This document shows, in pieces, positions 33,175 to 42,164 of a stretch of DNA of 64,000 nt (the first letter of the stretch is position 1; each line of letters begins with the position of its first letter). The position numbers were made by a program, and so were the translations under genes. The notes under the pieces are model-generated. The model saw nothing but the letters and a program-made list of their open reading frames with translations. It was not told where the DNA came from and did no database searches. Where the stretch lies: contig CBFHOH010000010.1 in NCBI GenBank assembly GCA_965657335.1, positions 62,001-126,000 of the forward strand, read 5' to 3'. The DNA comes from UBA4582 sp965657335. Lineage in GTDB: Bacteria > Pseudomonadota > Gammaproteobacteria > Pseudomonadales > Azotimanducaceae.

Positions 33175-33845
33175 TGATAAAGCATGCCACCTCACTGTTG
33201 TTAAGCCTCGCGTTGGCGGGGTGCGCATCCACACGAGTCGAAGAGCGGCGTGAAGCAACAACAGGCATCGGTGACCAAGAAGCGATTGTACTGCTGGGTC
33301 GTGCGAGTTATAGCGACCGGGAAACGGAAACGAGCTTCACTGACTGCGTCGCATCCGCTCTGGCCAAGGGCGAACGCCCGCTCAGGCTAGTGACCCAAAA
33401 AGACTTCAAAGATCAATTGTACCCTTGGTTTGAACCGAGAACGGCGCCGACATCTTCAAAAGACCTTGCTAAGTTGTTTGCTCAACCCGGCGTACAAAAA
33501 CGAATTATCGAAACGCAAGTGAGATATTTGGCTTGGATCTCCGGTGACACCATCACCACCGACAGCGGCGGTAGTTTTAGCTGCACGTTGTCTAGTTTTG
33601 GCGGTGGTTGTTTCGGGGTGAGTTACTGGGAAGAAGATGCGTCTTACGAGGCTTCGATATGGGACGTCGAAAATATGACGACGTCAGGCAAGATAAGCGC
33701 AGATGCAAACGGCACGTCTTATCTCGCCGGGGTAATACTACCGATTCCGATCATTGCCCGGCCAGGCAATGCAGCCTGCAAGGCACTGGCTAATCAGTTG
33801 CGAGAGTTTTTACAGGGCGCGCCGATCGTAGCCGACGAAGTTTAA
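33174..33845 (+). CDS. Second lipoprotein of the divergent pair
   Basis: A 223-residue lipoprotein with lipobox L-A-G-C-A (Cys17). The ATG at 33174 overlaps the stop of the preceding gene by one base, so expression is coupled. The mature protein has a patch of small residues and cysteines (GSFSCTLSSFGGGCFGVSYW, about residues 133-152) that may form a disulfide, and an LAGVILPIPIIA strand near the C-terminus. No family is recognised. It ends in a 4-base overlap with the convergent TPR gene. Confidence 0.72.
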   Translation: MIKHATSLLLSLALAGCASTRVEERREATTGIGDQEAIVLLGRASYSDRETETSFTDCVASALAKGERPLRLVTQKDFKDQLYPWFEPRTAPTSSKDLAKLFAQPGVQKRIIETQVRYLAWISGDTITTDSGGSFSCTLSSFGGGCFGVSYWEEDASYEASIWDVENMTTSGKISADANGTSYLAGVILPIPIIARPGNAACKALANQLREFLQGAPIVADEV

Positions 33846-35290
33846 GATTCGTTTTCTTCTAGTACAGTCGGTTGAGTGCCTTTCTTCGAAGGGGCGTCCG
33901 CCGACTGATCGCTGACTTGTTCCAGCACTTTAAATGTTTGACGAAAGGTGAGTCCTTCGGTGAGAACAAGCGCTCCGTCGTTTATTCTAGGTCGAAACCT
34001 TGAATCTCTGAGCCAAAGACGAACTTTCTTCTTCTGATCTACTTGAGCATTGCTGTTAAGTAAACTGATATCCGAGGCACGACCATCTGGACGGACAGAG
34101 TAGGTCACGTCGACGAATATTTCTTCCCCTTCCTCTGCTTTGGTGGGTCTGCGCGCAATCACATTATAGAGCGGTGCCATCGGTGATATACGGGTGACCG
34201 AGTTGAAAATTTCGTCTCGCTGATTTGTTAATTCAGGAGATTGTGAGAGGAGGTCCCACGCAGCTAAATAGGTTTTTTCAGCTTTGCGATTGCCGGTGAT
34301 CGTGTAGGTGTCGGCCAGATCAATCAGAGCAACAGCGTGCTCCGCGACATCAGTCATAGGATCTGACGAAATAATTCGAACGACTCTCTCCAGCGCATCC
34401 TCGGCGTATCGGCGTCCGGATATTTGTGCCATTCTAGTTTGGGCAAGCGATCTTAACGTGTTGACGAGTCTTAGATCAGCTGGACCGTAGTTAACCTCCT
34501 GAATTGAAAGAGCACGATCGTAGAGTCTGATAGACTCGGCAAAGATATCTGCCCGGTCCTTGCGTGTGATGGTAGGAGCCTCTGAAAAAACAGCGCTCGT
34601 GACGTAAGGTAATGCGATGCCACGCCGGCGAAAATATGCACCTGCTTTTTCAAGGCGTGGCACCAGTTCGAGGCTATCTTCGCCGAAGACGTTTTCACCG
34701 ACCTTGAGATTAAATAGTTGTTGCCTATCAGCTTCCAGATAATTTTTTTGTGCCACGTTGATGTCGGCAATAAGGTCGACGACGTCTGTTTGCTGAGCGC
34801 TATAAACACCATCATTTCTGTGGGTGATATGCTGAGCGCGCCTTAGTTGATCTGTGGCTGTTGCAAGTTTGCCTTGTCTGACGAGTATATGAGCTTTAAC
34901 CATCATTAGCGGATAGATATCTTTGTGAAAGACAGATTCTTCATCGACAAGGGAAACTGATCTTTCAAGCAATTCAAGAGCGACTTCAATTTGGTCTAAT
35001 CGTGAATGGATTATTGCCGCGTTGGTCAGCACCCGCGCGAAGGTCAACCCATCTACGCGGCTGTCAGCTTCTATGTTGGCGACCAAGATTTCGCTCGTTT
35101 CGTCGGCCTGTTCAAAGTTGAGTGCGTCGATGCTATTGATGGTCTCGCGAAATAGTTGATTGTTTTCTGCCGAAGAAAACGACATATCTCTGAATAGGAA
35201 TTGAGTTGGATCGCCAGCCGCACTAATTTGGGTGCTTGCGGTGCCCAGCAGAAAAGCTGCAAATAGACCGATAACATATCGTGATGACAT
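33842..35290 (-). CDS. Periplasmic TPR protein with TonB-C-like tail (copy 2)
   Basis: A 482-residue secreted protein: signal peptide ending near S-A-A-G (residue 25), a long helical region with TPR-like pairs (~30-370), then a beta domain (EIFVDVTYSVRPDGRASDISL ... RFRPRINDG, ~375-460) with the R-x-x-P-x-x-x-x-G signature of TonB C-terminal-like domains. It has no N-terminal membrane anchor, so it cannot be a classical TonB. It lies 3 bases after the paralogous upstream gene, so the two form an operon. Likely a periplasmic adaptor that binds outer-membrane or peptidoglycan partners. Confidence 0.75.
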   Translation of the reverse strand: MSSRYVIGLFAAFLLGTASTQISAAGDPTQFLFRDMSFSSAENNQLFRETINSIDALNFEQADETSEILVANIEADSRVDGLTFARVLTNAAIIHSRLDQIEVALELLERSVSLVDEESVFHKDIYPLMMVKAHILVRQGKLATATDQLRRAQHITHRNDGVYSAQQTDVVDLIADINVAQKNYLEADRQQLFNLKVGENVFGEDSLELVPRLEKAGAYFRRRGIALPYVTSAVFSEAPTITRKDRADIFAESIRLYDRALSIQEVNYGPADLRLVNTLRSLAQTRMAQISGRRYAEDALERVVRIISSDPMTDVAEHAVALIDLADTYTITGNRKAEKTYLAAWDLLSQSPELTNQRDEIFNSVTRISPMAPLYNVIARRPTKAEEGEEIFVDVTYSVRPDGRASDISLLNSNAQVDQKKKVRLWLRDSRFRPRINDGALVLTEGLTFRQTFKVLEQVSDQSADAPSKKGTQPTVLEENES

Positions 35291-35293
35291 ATT

Positions 35294-36649
35294 TTACGCC
35301 GACGGATTATGGAAGGTTTGGGTAAGTGTGACGTTTTCTGTTGCTGCTGGTCTGCCCTCTACTAATCGAGGTCTGAATTTGGTTTTGGCGACTATTTTAC
35401 GCATGGTTCGTAGCAGGCGCCCAGTAGCCTGTTCACTTGATACCTCTATATTGTCAGTTCTGCCCTGAGCATTCACGTTAAATGTCATGTTAATGGTGAT
35501 GCTTGCTAACCCTTCGTCAGATTTCAACTGCCTTGGTAGTAAGTCAACTAATTGTTTACGGACGAATCTGAATGGCTCGCCAACAACTCTGAAGGTTTTC
35601 GATGCTGTTGGGTCTGTCGAGTTTTGGTTGAACAAAACTGAGTAATCGTCTTGCTGGAACGGTAAAACAAGTTTTTGCGGCTCTGCTTCTTGTTCTTGGT
35701 AGAGTTCATCGAAAGTGCGGTATTCTCGTGATGAACGACGATACCTCTTGATATTGTTGGTGTTCGACAAGGGAAAGGTGGAGGAAGTGTTTTCATTGAC
35801 GAGATTGGAAAGCGCGAGTTCTTTTGGCGCCGAGAATTGGGTCTGTCGATCAGCCAGTTCCATTGCGTCCCAGGTGCGTTGATAAAATATCTCGGCATCG
35901 GCAAACCTGTTTTCGATCAGATATGCGTCGGCTAGCGCAAGAAAAACCTCTTGCTGCTTTTCTGGTGCAATACCGGGGTTGTCGGTGATAACAGCCAAGG
36001 CTTTTTCAAGGTGTTTGTGTTGGCTGGCAATGCCGCGCAGCCGCCGAAGCCGAGCAGACCGTAACAACGCGGGGAGGACTGCGACTTCGTTTTTGTTTGT
36101 TTCACTCAATGATTTTATCGTGTCAGAAAGCAGGCGCTGTGCTTTGTAATATTGCCCAGTGGCTGTATACCAGTCGATAAGTTTATATTTGGCTGGTAGT
36201 GCATCTAGGGAATCAACGCCGTAATTTCTTTCAGCAAGGTAGAAAGCAAATCTTTGCTGTTTATCTGCTTTCGTTGGAACGCCGTTGAGCAGATGAATTT
36301 TTGTCTTGATATCCACCGTCGCCAGTTGGTCCAAAGAAAGCACCCCTGCGTCTCTGTGTTGAAGGTGTTGGGCGCGGGCGGCAGCCTCTCCGGCAGCTTC
36401 AAGCTCTCTCAAAGCAAGATGACTGCGGGCCAAACCGAGTAATGGGTCGATGAGTTCGGGTGAAAAAATCCCTTCTGCAGTTTCGATTTCGTCTACCAGG
36501 CTCAGAAAACCTTCGATGGCGAGCGCGTAATTGCCCTGTTTTTCTTGGGCGTACGGAACAAAATCTTGTTGCTCACCGTATAACTGAGAAGTGCAGATAA
36601 GACCGATTGACAGAATGACAGTTTTAATGAAACGAGCTGTTGTATTCAT
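35294..36649 (-). CDS. Periplasmic TPR protein with TonB-C-like tail (copy 1)
   Basis: A 451-residue paralogue of the next gene: signal peptide (cleavage near Y-G-E, residue ~25), TPR-like helices (YALAIEGFLSLVDEIE; ADAEIFYQRTW), a disordered basic stretch (KRYRRSSREYR), then a TonB-C-like domain (~370-447) with TFNVNAQGRTDNIEV and K-F-R-P-R-L-V-E-G-R-P. It carries signal peptide and tail but no TonB-type anchor. First of a two-gene operon facing away from the M48 protease gene. Confidence 0.75.
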   Translation of the reverse strand: MNTTARFIKTVILSIGLICTSQLYGEQQDFVPYAQEKQGNYALAIEGFLSLVDEIETAEGIFSPELIDPLLGLARSHLALRELEAAGEAAARAQHLQHRDAGVLSLDQLATVDIKTKIHLLNGVPTKADKQQRFAFYLAERNYGVDSLDALPAKYKLIDWYTATGQYYKAQRLLSDTIKSLSETNKNEVAVLPALLRSARLRRLRGIASQHKHLEKALAVITDNPGIAPEKQQEVFLALADAYLIENRFADAEIFYQRTWDAMELADRQTQFSAPKELALSNLVNENTSSTFPLSNTNNIKRYRRSSREYRTFDELYQEQEAEPQKLVLPFQQDDYSVLFNQNSTDPTASKTFRVVGEPFRFVRKQLVDLLPRQLKSDEGLASITINMTFNVNAQGRTDNIEVSSEQATGRLLRTMRKIVAKTKFRPRLVEGRPAATENVTLTQTFHNPSA

Positions 36650-37002
36650 ATCTGAATCCGGCTATCTATTCCGTGCCATTATTAACCAGCACCCCGAGTC
36701 TGTAAATCGTAGTTTTGTAATTTACTCGGTGTGGCTTCACGTTTGAAATAGCGACCGGGGAGAAAATTCGATTTTTTGTGGTCTTAAAGCTTTCGGCGTT
36801 CTGGTAATTTCCGAGTTTATGAAGTTGAATTGCAAATATGTAACAGCGTGCACTTGTATGCTTTTTGTGTGGGTAAGGGGTAACGACAATGAATGAATTG
36901 GGACAACAAACGATTAGTTTTTTTCTCGTTGGGTATGCTTTGCGGGTTGCCCGGTTCTCCGCTTGTCGGCGACTGATGGGTGCGCTCTTAAGGCATGGCT
37001 CA
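36650..37002. other. Divergent intergenic region, TPR pair / M48 protease
   Basis: About 350 bases with both promoters expected. The protease frame is open from ATG 36889, which has AAGGGG eight bases upstream, so part of this stretch may be coding if that earlier start is used. No repeat or RNA gene is seen. Confidence 0.35.
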
Positions 37003-38427
37003 ATGTCCTTGCAAAATGTAATGTTGTTAACTTGTTTGATGATTTTGCCCGTCAAAGCATTCAGCATGTCCGAGGAAAACGAGATCAAGCTAGGCGCGAA
37101 AGAACATCAAAAAATTATTGCGCAGTATGGCATCTACAGGGATAAGGATTTGCAGGACTACGTTTCAATGGTGGGGCAAAGGGTTGCCGCTCAGAGCAGT
37201 CGGCCGAATCTCGAATATCACTTCACGCTACTCGATGATGAGATCATCAACGCTTTTGCCTTGCCAGGCGGTTATGTGTATGTCACCAGAGGTATGCTCA
37301 CCCACGTCAATACGGAGTCAGAGCTTGCGGCTATCCTTGGCCATGAGGTCGCCCACGTGACAGAAAAACATGGTCTGCGAAATCAGTCCAAAGCGAAACT
37401 TCTTGAGCTTGCGGCACAAGTTGCATCAGTGGTTACGGGTACCGCTGGCGTCTATGACCTGGGGGGTATTTTAGGGGGCGTTTTGCTCAAAGGCTACAGC
37501 CGTGAATTTGAGCTTGAAGCGGATGCCGTGGGTTCTCGATATATGGCTAAAGCAGGTTACTCACCAGACGCAATGCTCAACACGATAGAGATTTTGAAAT
37601 CCAAGGACCGGATCGAAATTGCGCATGCCCGGATAGAGAAAAGAACGCCAAAGGTTTATCACGGTTTTCTGTCGACGCATCCAGACCAAGACACTCGCTA
37701 TAAGCAGGCGATAATGGAATCGAACGCTTTACTGACTGACTATAAACAGACCGTTGAGAAAGATGAGTTTCTCTCGAAGCTGGATGGCCTCAGATATGGA
37801 CCAACGAAGCAGATAGGTGTTGTTAGGAAAAACGTTTTTTACCACAAAAAGTTGGGTATAAAATTGCGATTTCCGCAGGGTTGGCGCATAGAATCAGGTG
37901 GAAGAGGTGTTCGAGCTGTGTCGACGGTATCTGATGCTGTTCTCGCAATTTCAACGGCGAGGCTAAGTAAAGGCCTGGGTGGACGCGAATTTTTTGAGTC
38001 GATGGGGATGCAGATACGTGAGGGCAAGGATTTAACGATTGGCGGATTACCCGCTTACTTGGGTATTGCTGATCGTGCAGAGACGCCGTTTGGGCGTCGA
38101 CCTGCTCGCGTCGCGGCCATATTTAATGAGCGGCGTCGAATCGCGTACATCCTTACTGGGGCCGGCGCTCAAGACTTGCATAAAATCGCTGCTGACAGAG
38201 ATTTTATCGCGACTATTTTTAGTTTCGATAAAATGAACGCTGCGGATAGAAAGATTGCTGTCAAGCCTAAACTCGAGGTGATTACGGTCGAGCAAGGTAT
38301 GACAATGGAGCAACTTGCTGCGGCATCACCGATTACGAATTATGCCCTCGATAAGCTGCGCGTCATCAATGGTCTCTATCCTAGGGGGCAGCCGGAAGTT
38401 GGTCAGAAGCTCAAAATAATCAATTAG
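37003..38427 (+). CDS. Periplasmic M48 zinc metalloprotease with LysM-like tail
   Basis: From ATG 37003 the protein is 474 residues and opens with a normal signal peptide (cleavage near A-F-S, residue 21). The M48 core has H-E-V-A-H (114-118) and a downstream REFELEAD segment supplying the third zinc ligand. The C-terminal ~50 residues (VITVEQGMTMEQLA ... P-E-V-G-Q-K-L-K-I-I-N) look LysM-like. Such proteases (BepA/LoiP-like) degrade misassembled envelope proteins. A start at 36889 has a fair ribosome-binding site but would put a long odd extension before the signal. It borders the envelope block. Confidence 0.88.
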   Translation: MSLQNVMLLTCLMILPVKAFSMSEENEIKLGAKEHQKIIAQYGIYRDKDLQDYVSMVGQRVAAQSSRPNLEYHFTLLDDEIINAFALPGGYVYVTRGMLTHVNTESELAAILGHEVAHVTEKHGLRNQSKAKLLELAAQVASVVTGTAGVYDLGGILGGVLLKGYSREFELEADAVGSRYMAKAGYSPDAMLNTIEILKSKDRIEIAHARIEKRTPKVYHGFLSTHPDQDTRYKQAIMESNALLTDYKQTVEKDEFLSKLDGLRYGPTKQIGVVRKNVFYHKKLGIKLRFPQGWRIESGGRGVRAVSTVSDAVLAISTARLSKGLGGREFFESMGMQIREGKDLTIGGLPAYLGIADRAETPFGRRPARVAAIFNERRRIAYILTGAGAQDLHKIAADRDFIATIFSFDKMNAADRKIAVKPKLEVITVEQGMTMEQLAAASPITNYALDKLRVINGLYPRGQPEVGQKLKIIN

Positions 38428-38504
38428 CATGTGTTGCCTCATACCGCGAAATTGCCTGCAGGACGGGAACTGCCGAATGATGACTTTGGTTTAGAGCGCG
38501 ACAC

Positions 38505-39425
38505 TTAGAATAATGAAAGCAATTGTTCGAAGTTTGCCAACTGGGCATCATTGGTTATTCCGGGTATCTGACCCCGCACGATAAGGTGCGTCATACCTAT
38601 TTGACTCTCATACTGCAGAATCTTCTCCCTGACATAGCCCGGGTCTCCCACGATGGTCCAATCATCCACGGTTGCACTTTCTGGGCGCATCGCATGTCCC
38701 ATGCCGCCCTCAAGTGCAGTTTTTACTTCTCTTACCTGAGCCTTATTGTTGCTTACAAACAGCGTACGCATCACGGGTGTTGCGCTCATTTCGGAAAACC
38801 CTGCATTTTTCACATGTTCGCTGTGTGTTCGATAGTTTTCTGTCAAAGTCTCGAGGGTCTCAACTGGTGATGCCAGATAGGGCAGGCCAAGCGTGCCCGC
38901 TTGTTTGAGGGCAAGTGGTCCAAAAGCTGCCACCCAAATTGGCGGGTGTGGTGTTTGAATTGGGAGCGGGGCCAAACTAACGCTTGCCTGACCATCATCT
39001 GTTGAGTTAATAGGTTTGCCACGCCAGGCGTTAATCATGATGTCTAGATTTTTCTTAAACCTAAGTCGCTTTTCTTTCACCGGAATATCGAAAACATCGA
39101 ACATGGCGGGCTGTACTCCGCGACCGACGCCCAGAATAACTCGCCCGCCGGATAAACGGTCAAGCACAGCGACTTCTTCAGCCGCGAGAATGGGATTTCT
39201 AATAGGGAGCAGATATGAAGTGGATCCCAATCCTATGCTGCGTGTACTGGCGGCAACGGCGCTGAGTAGCATTAGAGGTGCAGGCAGCGACCGATGATCG
39301 CCAAAATGATTCTCGGGTAACCAAAAAGAATGAAAACCCATGCGTTCCGCGATTTCACCCTGCTTTGCTAGTTCGCTTGCAAGGCCCTTTGTGCCTGACA
39401 TCCAGGCTGTTACTGCGATTTTCAA
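38505..39425 (-). CDS. Luciferase-like monooxygenase (LLM class)
   Basis: A 306-residue TIM-barrel flavin- or F420-linked oxidoreductase of the bacterial-luciferase superfamily. Typical segments: G-F-H-S-F-W-L-P-E-N-H-F near residue 30, an LDRLSGGRVILGVGRG strand-loop (~90-105) and P-P-I-W-V-A-A-F-G near 165. The start is argued to be TTG 39425: AAGGAAAG sits 8 bases before it and the residues after it (L-K-I-A-V-T-A) begin the barrel. A longer frame to 39542 adds a non-homologous stretch. Substrate and cofactor are not readable. Confidence 0.82.
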   Translation of the reverse strand: MKIAVTAWMSGTKGLASELAKQGEIAERMGFHSFWLPENHFGDHRSLPAPLMLLSAVAASTRSIGLGSTSYLLPIRNPILAAEEVAVLDRLSGGRVILGVGRGVQPAMFDVFDIPVKEKRLRFKKNLDIMINAWRGKPINSTDDGQASVSLAPLPIQTPHPPIWVAAFGPLALKQAGTLGLPYLASPVETLETLTENYRTHSEHVKNAGFSEMSATPVMRTLFVSNNKAQVREVKTALEGGMGHAMRPESATVDDWTIVGDPGYVREKILQYESQIGMTHLIVRGQIPGITNDAQLANFEQLLSLF

Positions 39426-39720
39426 TCTAGGTGCTTTCCTTAAATCAGACGTTTGAGTCAAAGTGTACTCTTTCGTCAATTGTAAGCAACAATCCAATAT
39501 CGTATCGGTTATTGGCAATGCGGGTGGAAACAATATTGCCAAGGGGCGTGGGTTTCTGCGCCGAGGTTTAACGCTATTTTATCTCTACCAGAGACATGTG
39601 GCACAATAACTGATTTTGCTGGCCCGAAACCGCCGGTGATCTGGGCCGTACGCGGTATCTGTTCGCCTGCAACAAGTTGATCAGGGCTCTAGACAGTATT
39701 TTTTACAAGGAAACCTGAAA

Positions 39721-41190
39721 ATGACAAACCCTAAGACGCCCGTAATTATTGGAATCTCCCAGCTCCAACAGAGATTGTCGGACCCTCTTAGTGCCAAAGA
39801 ACCGATAGATTCTATGGTAGAAGCTGTGCAGACAGCAGCGGAGGATGCGGGCAATGAAGCCCTGATCAAGGATATAGATTCAGTTAGGGTTATCAGAGGC
39901 GTTTGGCGTTATAAAAACCCCGCTGGCTACGTTGCTGAAAAGCTCAATCTGAGTAATGTTGAGTTAGTGGGTACACCATTCGGTGGCAACATGGTGCAAT
40001 CTGTGGTCAACCAATCCGCATTAGATATTCTCTCTGGCACTCGTTCATTGATCGCGATCACTGGCGCTGAGTACGGCAACAGTATGGCTAAGGCAAAAAA
40101 AGCAGGTATTGAATTGCCAATTACCGAGACGTCCGGTGAATACACCAAAATGATAGGAGAAGATGTCAAGATGGCCGGTGAGGCGGAAATTGCCAGAGGT
40201 ATTCGTCAGCCCATACAAGTCTACCCCATGTTCGAAAATGCTATCCGGTACCAGCGCAAGGAGACGATCGAAGCGCATCAGCTTAGAGTTTCAAAACTTT
40301 GGGCAGGCTTTAGTGAAGTCGCGGCGTCGAATCCACATGCTTGGATAAAAGAGCAGGTTGACGCAGAAACCATTCGCACCGCTTCTGCTTCAAACAGGGT
40401 GATTAGTTTTCCTTACCCTAAATTAATGAATTCCAACAATGCTGTAGATATGAGTGCTGCATTAATCATCTGCTCTGTGGAGAAAGCAAAATCGCTTGGT
40501 GTGCCGGAGTCGCAGTGGGTTTATCCTCTGGCGGGGACCGATGCGCATGACCACTACATGGTATCCAACAGAGACAATCTGCACAGCTCGCCAGCAATCC
40601 GCATTGCGGGTAACCGAGCGCTCGAGCTAATCGATCTGGCAGTTGCTGACTTAGACCATATCGACGTTTATAGCTGTTTTCCCTCTGCTGTTCAGGTGGC
40701 TGCGAAAGAGCTTGGTCTGGATGAGAATAAACCACTGACTATCACAGGTGGCTTGACCTTTGGTGGCGGACCCCTCAACAACTACGTGATGCACAGTATT
40801 GCAAAAATGGTAGAGCTGATTCGAAAAGACCCTGAATCCAAGGGAATGATTACGGCAAACGGGGGGTACCTGACAAAGCATGCATTTGGCATCTATTCGG
40901 GCATTGAGCCAGGCGCTGATTTTAAGTACGCGAATGTTCAGGACGAAGTCGATCAGACGCCTTTCAGGTCGAGCGTGGTAGATCATTGCGGTGAGGTTGA
41001 GATCGAGTCATACACGGTGATGTTTGGCCCCGAAGGACCTACCATGGGACATGCGGCATGTCTGTTGCCGGATGGTTCGCGAACCTTTGCGAATACTCAG
41101 GACCAAGATTTGATGCAAGCGATGACTGAGGTCGAATTTTGCGGTCGCCAGGCGACAATAAATGGCGAGGGTGTGTTCGCTCCGCGATAA
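39721..41190 (+). CDS. Thiolase-like protein (TLP1 type) without canonical catalytic residues
   Basis: A 489-residue thiolase-superfamily protein usually labelled acetyl-CoA acetyltransferase. Where thiolases have the nucleophilic Cys (C-G-S-G), this reads F-G-G-N-M-V-Q; N-E-A-F is Y-S-C-F; G-H-P is G-G-P; and the last C-x-G is A-N-G-G. The ~100-residue C-terminal extension (from about QTPFRSSVVDHCGE) matches the extra domain of TLP1-type SCP2-thiolase-like proteins. It may bind acyl-CoA or act with a partner. AAGGAAA precedes the ATG. It is followed by a ChbG/YdjC-like gene on the same strand. Confidence 0.8.
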   Translation: MTNPKTPVIIGISQLQQRLSDPLSAKEPIDSMVEAVQTAAEDAGNEALIKDIDSVRVIRGVWRYKNPAGYVAEKLNLSNVELVGTPFGGNMVQSVVNQSALDILSGTRSLIAITGAEYGNSMAKAKKAGIELPITETSGEYTKMIGEDVKMAGEAEIARGIRQPIQVYPMFENAIRYQRKETIEAHQLRVSKLWAGFSEVAASNPHAWIKEQVDAETIRTASASNRVISFPYPKLMNSNNAVDMSAALIICSVEKAKSLGVPESQWVYPLAGTDAHDHYMVSNRDNLHSSPAIRIAGNRALELIDLAVADLDHIDVYSCFPSAVQVAAKELGLDENKPLTITGGLTFGGGPLNNYVMHSIAKMVELIRKDPESKGMITANGGYLTKHAFGIYSGIEPGADFKYANVQDEVDQTPFRSSVVDHCGEVEIESYTVMFGPEGPTMGHAACLLPDGSRTFANTQDQDLMQAMTEVEFCGRQATINGEGVFAPR

Positions 41191-41279
41191 ATTTTTGCCA
41201 ATCTGTGTATGTTTGGAACAAGTCTGAATTCAAAATGTGTTGCAACGAGTAAACCGCTAGTAAGACAGGAGATGGAATC

Positions 41280-42158
41280 GTGAATGAGTTTCTGAGAAAA
41301 ATGGGTTATGGCGCTGATGACAAAGTACTGATTACCCACATCGACGATATCGGCTTTTCTCACGCGGCGAACGTTGCTTCATTTGAATGTCTAGATATAG
41401 GCGGTGCTTCTTGTGGATCTATTGTTACCGCCGGTCCATGGTTTCAGGAGGCTGCCGTTATCTGTCGCGCCAACCCTGCCTACGACGTCGGTGTTCATCT
41501 TACACTGACCTGCGAATACCCCACTTTTCGTTGGCCTGCTGTGAGCTCAAGAGATTACGCTTCGGGTTTGCTTGACGAACAGGGTTATCTCTGGCGGACC
41601 AGAGAAGATGCGGTAAGACACGTAACCGTCGCCGCAGCAGAGAGCGAAATGCGCGCTCAAATACAATTGGCATTGGATGCCGGCATCGAAATTACGCACA
41701 TTGATACTCACATGGGAAGCGTCGTGCATCCGAAATTTTTGCCTGCCTATCTGGCGCTAGCGGATGAATTTGGTGTACCTGCATTTTTGCCAAATATCAC
41801 CCGTGAGCAGCTTGCCATGATTGACAAAAGCGATATTGCTGACGGCTATGCTGAAGTGCTTGAAAAAATTGACACTCATCAAGTCCCAACCCTTGACGAA
41901 ATATACATAGACACGCTAACACCGCTGACAGACAAGCAAACTTTTTATCGTGAGTTGATAAGCAAGGTAGGCCCAGGACTCAGTCATATGCTGTTCCACC
42001 CTGCAAAAATGGGAGAAGAACTGATGGCAATAGATAAAGAGAGACCTGAATCCCGGCATGCCGATTATTTAGCCTGGAAAGACCCCATGCTGAAACAGCA
42101 CATATTAGACGCAGGTATTCATCTCATTGGATACCGTGAGTTGAAGCAAGCATTGTGA
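41280..42158 (+). CDS. YdjC/ChbG-family carbohydrate deacetylase-like protein
   Basis: A 292-residue TIM-barrel-like deacetylase family member. The metal site is visible: H-I-D-D-I-G near residue 20, G-V-H-L-T-L-T near 71, and THIDTHMGSV near 140. Family enzymes such as ChbG deacetylate N-acetyl sugars. Start is GTG 41280 with AGGAGA 7 bases upstream. The neighbours (thiolase-like upstream, Nudix 6 bases downstream) do not suggest chitin use, so the substrate is open. Confidence 0.85.
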   Translation: MNEFLRKMGYGADDKVLITHIDDIGFSHAANVASFECLDIGGASCGSIVTAGPWFQEAAVICRANPAYDVGVHLTLTCEYPTFRWPAVSSRDYASGLLDEQGYLWRTREDAVRHVTVAAAESEMRAQIQLALDAGIEITHIDTHMGSVVHPKFLPAYLALADEFGVPAFLPNITREQLAMIDKSDIADGYAEVLEKIDTHQVPTLDEIYIDTLTPLTDKQTFYRELISKVGPGLSHMLFHPAKMGEELMAIDKERPESRHADYLAWKDPMLKQHILDAGIHLIGYRELKQAL

Positions 42159-42164
42159 TTTCTG

